Shown piece by piece: positions 63,180-64,000 of a stretch of DNA of 64,000 bases. This stretch comes from Pisaster brevispinus (lineage: Eukaryota; Echinodermata; Asteroidea; Forcipulatida; Asteriidae). The translations under genes and the position numbers were made by a program. Numbering within the stretch: position 1 is the first letter of the stretch; every line of letters begins with the position of its first letter. The notes beneath the pieces were generated by a model. The model saw only the letters and a program-made list of their open reading frames with translations, did not search any database and was not told where the DNA came from. Where the stretch lies: NCBI GenBank assembly GCA_023634235.1, contig JAMKCF010000019.1, forward strand, positions 3,286,001-3,350,000, read 5' to 3'.

Positions 63180-64000
63180 TTTAAACAGGAGATAAAAATG
63201 GGGAAAACTAAAATAAAGTTGATGAAAAAATGTCGGTAAATTAAAATAGTGTCATACTGAATCTTGCACTGCTCAGGATTAAAATGTGGAAAACATGTGC
63301 ACAAATGTAAATGTTTTTTTCATAATCATTGCTATCCTAAAACAACAAATTAAAAGAAGTGTTTGTAATTGTAATAAAACAACAACTTGAAGGACAACAA
63401 TCTCAATAAAAAAATTGTTTACACAAGTGTTTGTGGTTTTCAGAAAACTATTGTGTGAAAACTCAATTCTCACCAAGGCCAGTTAAAATTGATGTTTAGT
63501 TTGTCGTCACTCATCAGATTGAAAGCATTTGGTGGGAGGAACATTTTGTACATTTCACTTACTGGAATGCAAAGTAAAAAAAGCACTCTGCGCTAATGCT
63601 ACATGTAGAAGCTAAGTACCCGGATCCCATACTAACTGTCATTTTTTGTCAACATACGCGCGTAAATCCCCTAAAGAAAAGAAAAAACCCACAAGTACTC
63701 GAAATTGAGGTTTGCATCTGTTGGTTGAGTTTGCAACTTTCCTAACTGCAGGCGATTTTGACATACAAACTTGGCTTTAAAGGTCTACGGGGGTGGACAT
63801 TCTGAACATGGGTGATGCAGAGCGTAACACAGTAGCGCAACGGCTCTTTTCATGGTGTGGTTTTTCATTGTTACTAGGAACGCCCACGCATTCCATAACT
63901 CGATCAACACACCTTGCCAGTCGCCACAATAACTTGTGAACGAAGGTATCGAATATAAAGGGCAACGTAGCCTTCAGATTCGGGACTTTGGGCAATAAAA
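63180..64000. other. intergenic DNA, no gene seen
   Basis: AT-rich. It has one isolated MITE F-type end near 63582 and no coding signal to the window edge. Confidence 0.5.

Overview
This is a 64 kb piece of an animal nuclear genome. It is AT-rich, its genes are split by GT-AG introns, and it is crowded with short transposon-like elements (MITEs), tRNA-derived SINEs and tandem repeats. The one gene I recognise with confidence is presenilin. The protein sequence and the repeat types suit a marine deuterostome invertebrate such as an echinoderm. That placement is an inference; no search was run.

Layout. 1-3600: exon-like duplicated segments around a 13-copy array of a 68-bp unit. 3600-7110: a chain of unrelated tandem repeats (25 bp, about 60 bp, about 160 bp, 123 bp). 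7700-8290: a 21-bp minisatellite followed by a GC-rich non-coding block. 8290-13890: AT-rich DNA without visible genes, holding one 86-bp triplet repeat and, near its end, two opposed tRNA-like pieces. 13.9-16.3 kb: a G-rich minisatellite with a 57+70 bp higher-order unit, then a 107-109 bp array. 17-21.8 kb: MITEs and dispersed repeats. 21.8-30.8 kb: a decaying segmental duplication carrying seven related minus-strand exon-like pieces, overgrown by repeats, some nested. 31-43 kb: dispersed repeats, a CpG-rich possible promoter near 34.8-35.1 kb, and several complete MITEs.

43.3-56.2 kb: presenilin on the plus strand. Nine exons (48294-56225) are assigned with near base-level splice sites and encode 443 residues to the natural stop. 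A candidate first coding exon at 43348-43443 would supply the start codon and bring the protein to 475 residues, which is normal for the family. Both catalytic aspartates and the PALP motif are present, so the locus looks functional as the catalytic subunit of gamma-secretase. Its introns hold SINEs, MITEs and a 25-bp repeat.

56.2-64 kb: the presenilin 3' flank, then intergenic DNA with complete MITEs. I found no bacterial, phage or CRISPR-type system, and no obvious new gene system. The most unusual structures are the decaying minus-strand exon array, the nested insertions, and the higher-order minisatellite.
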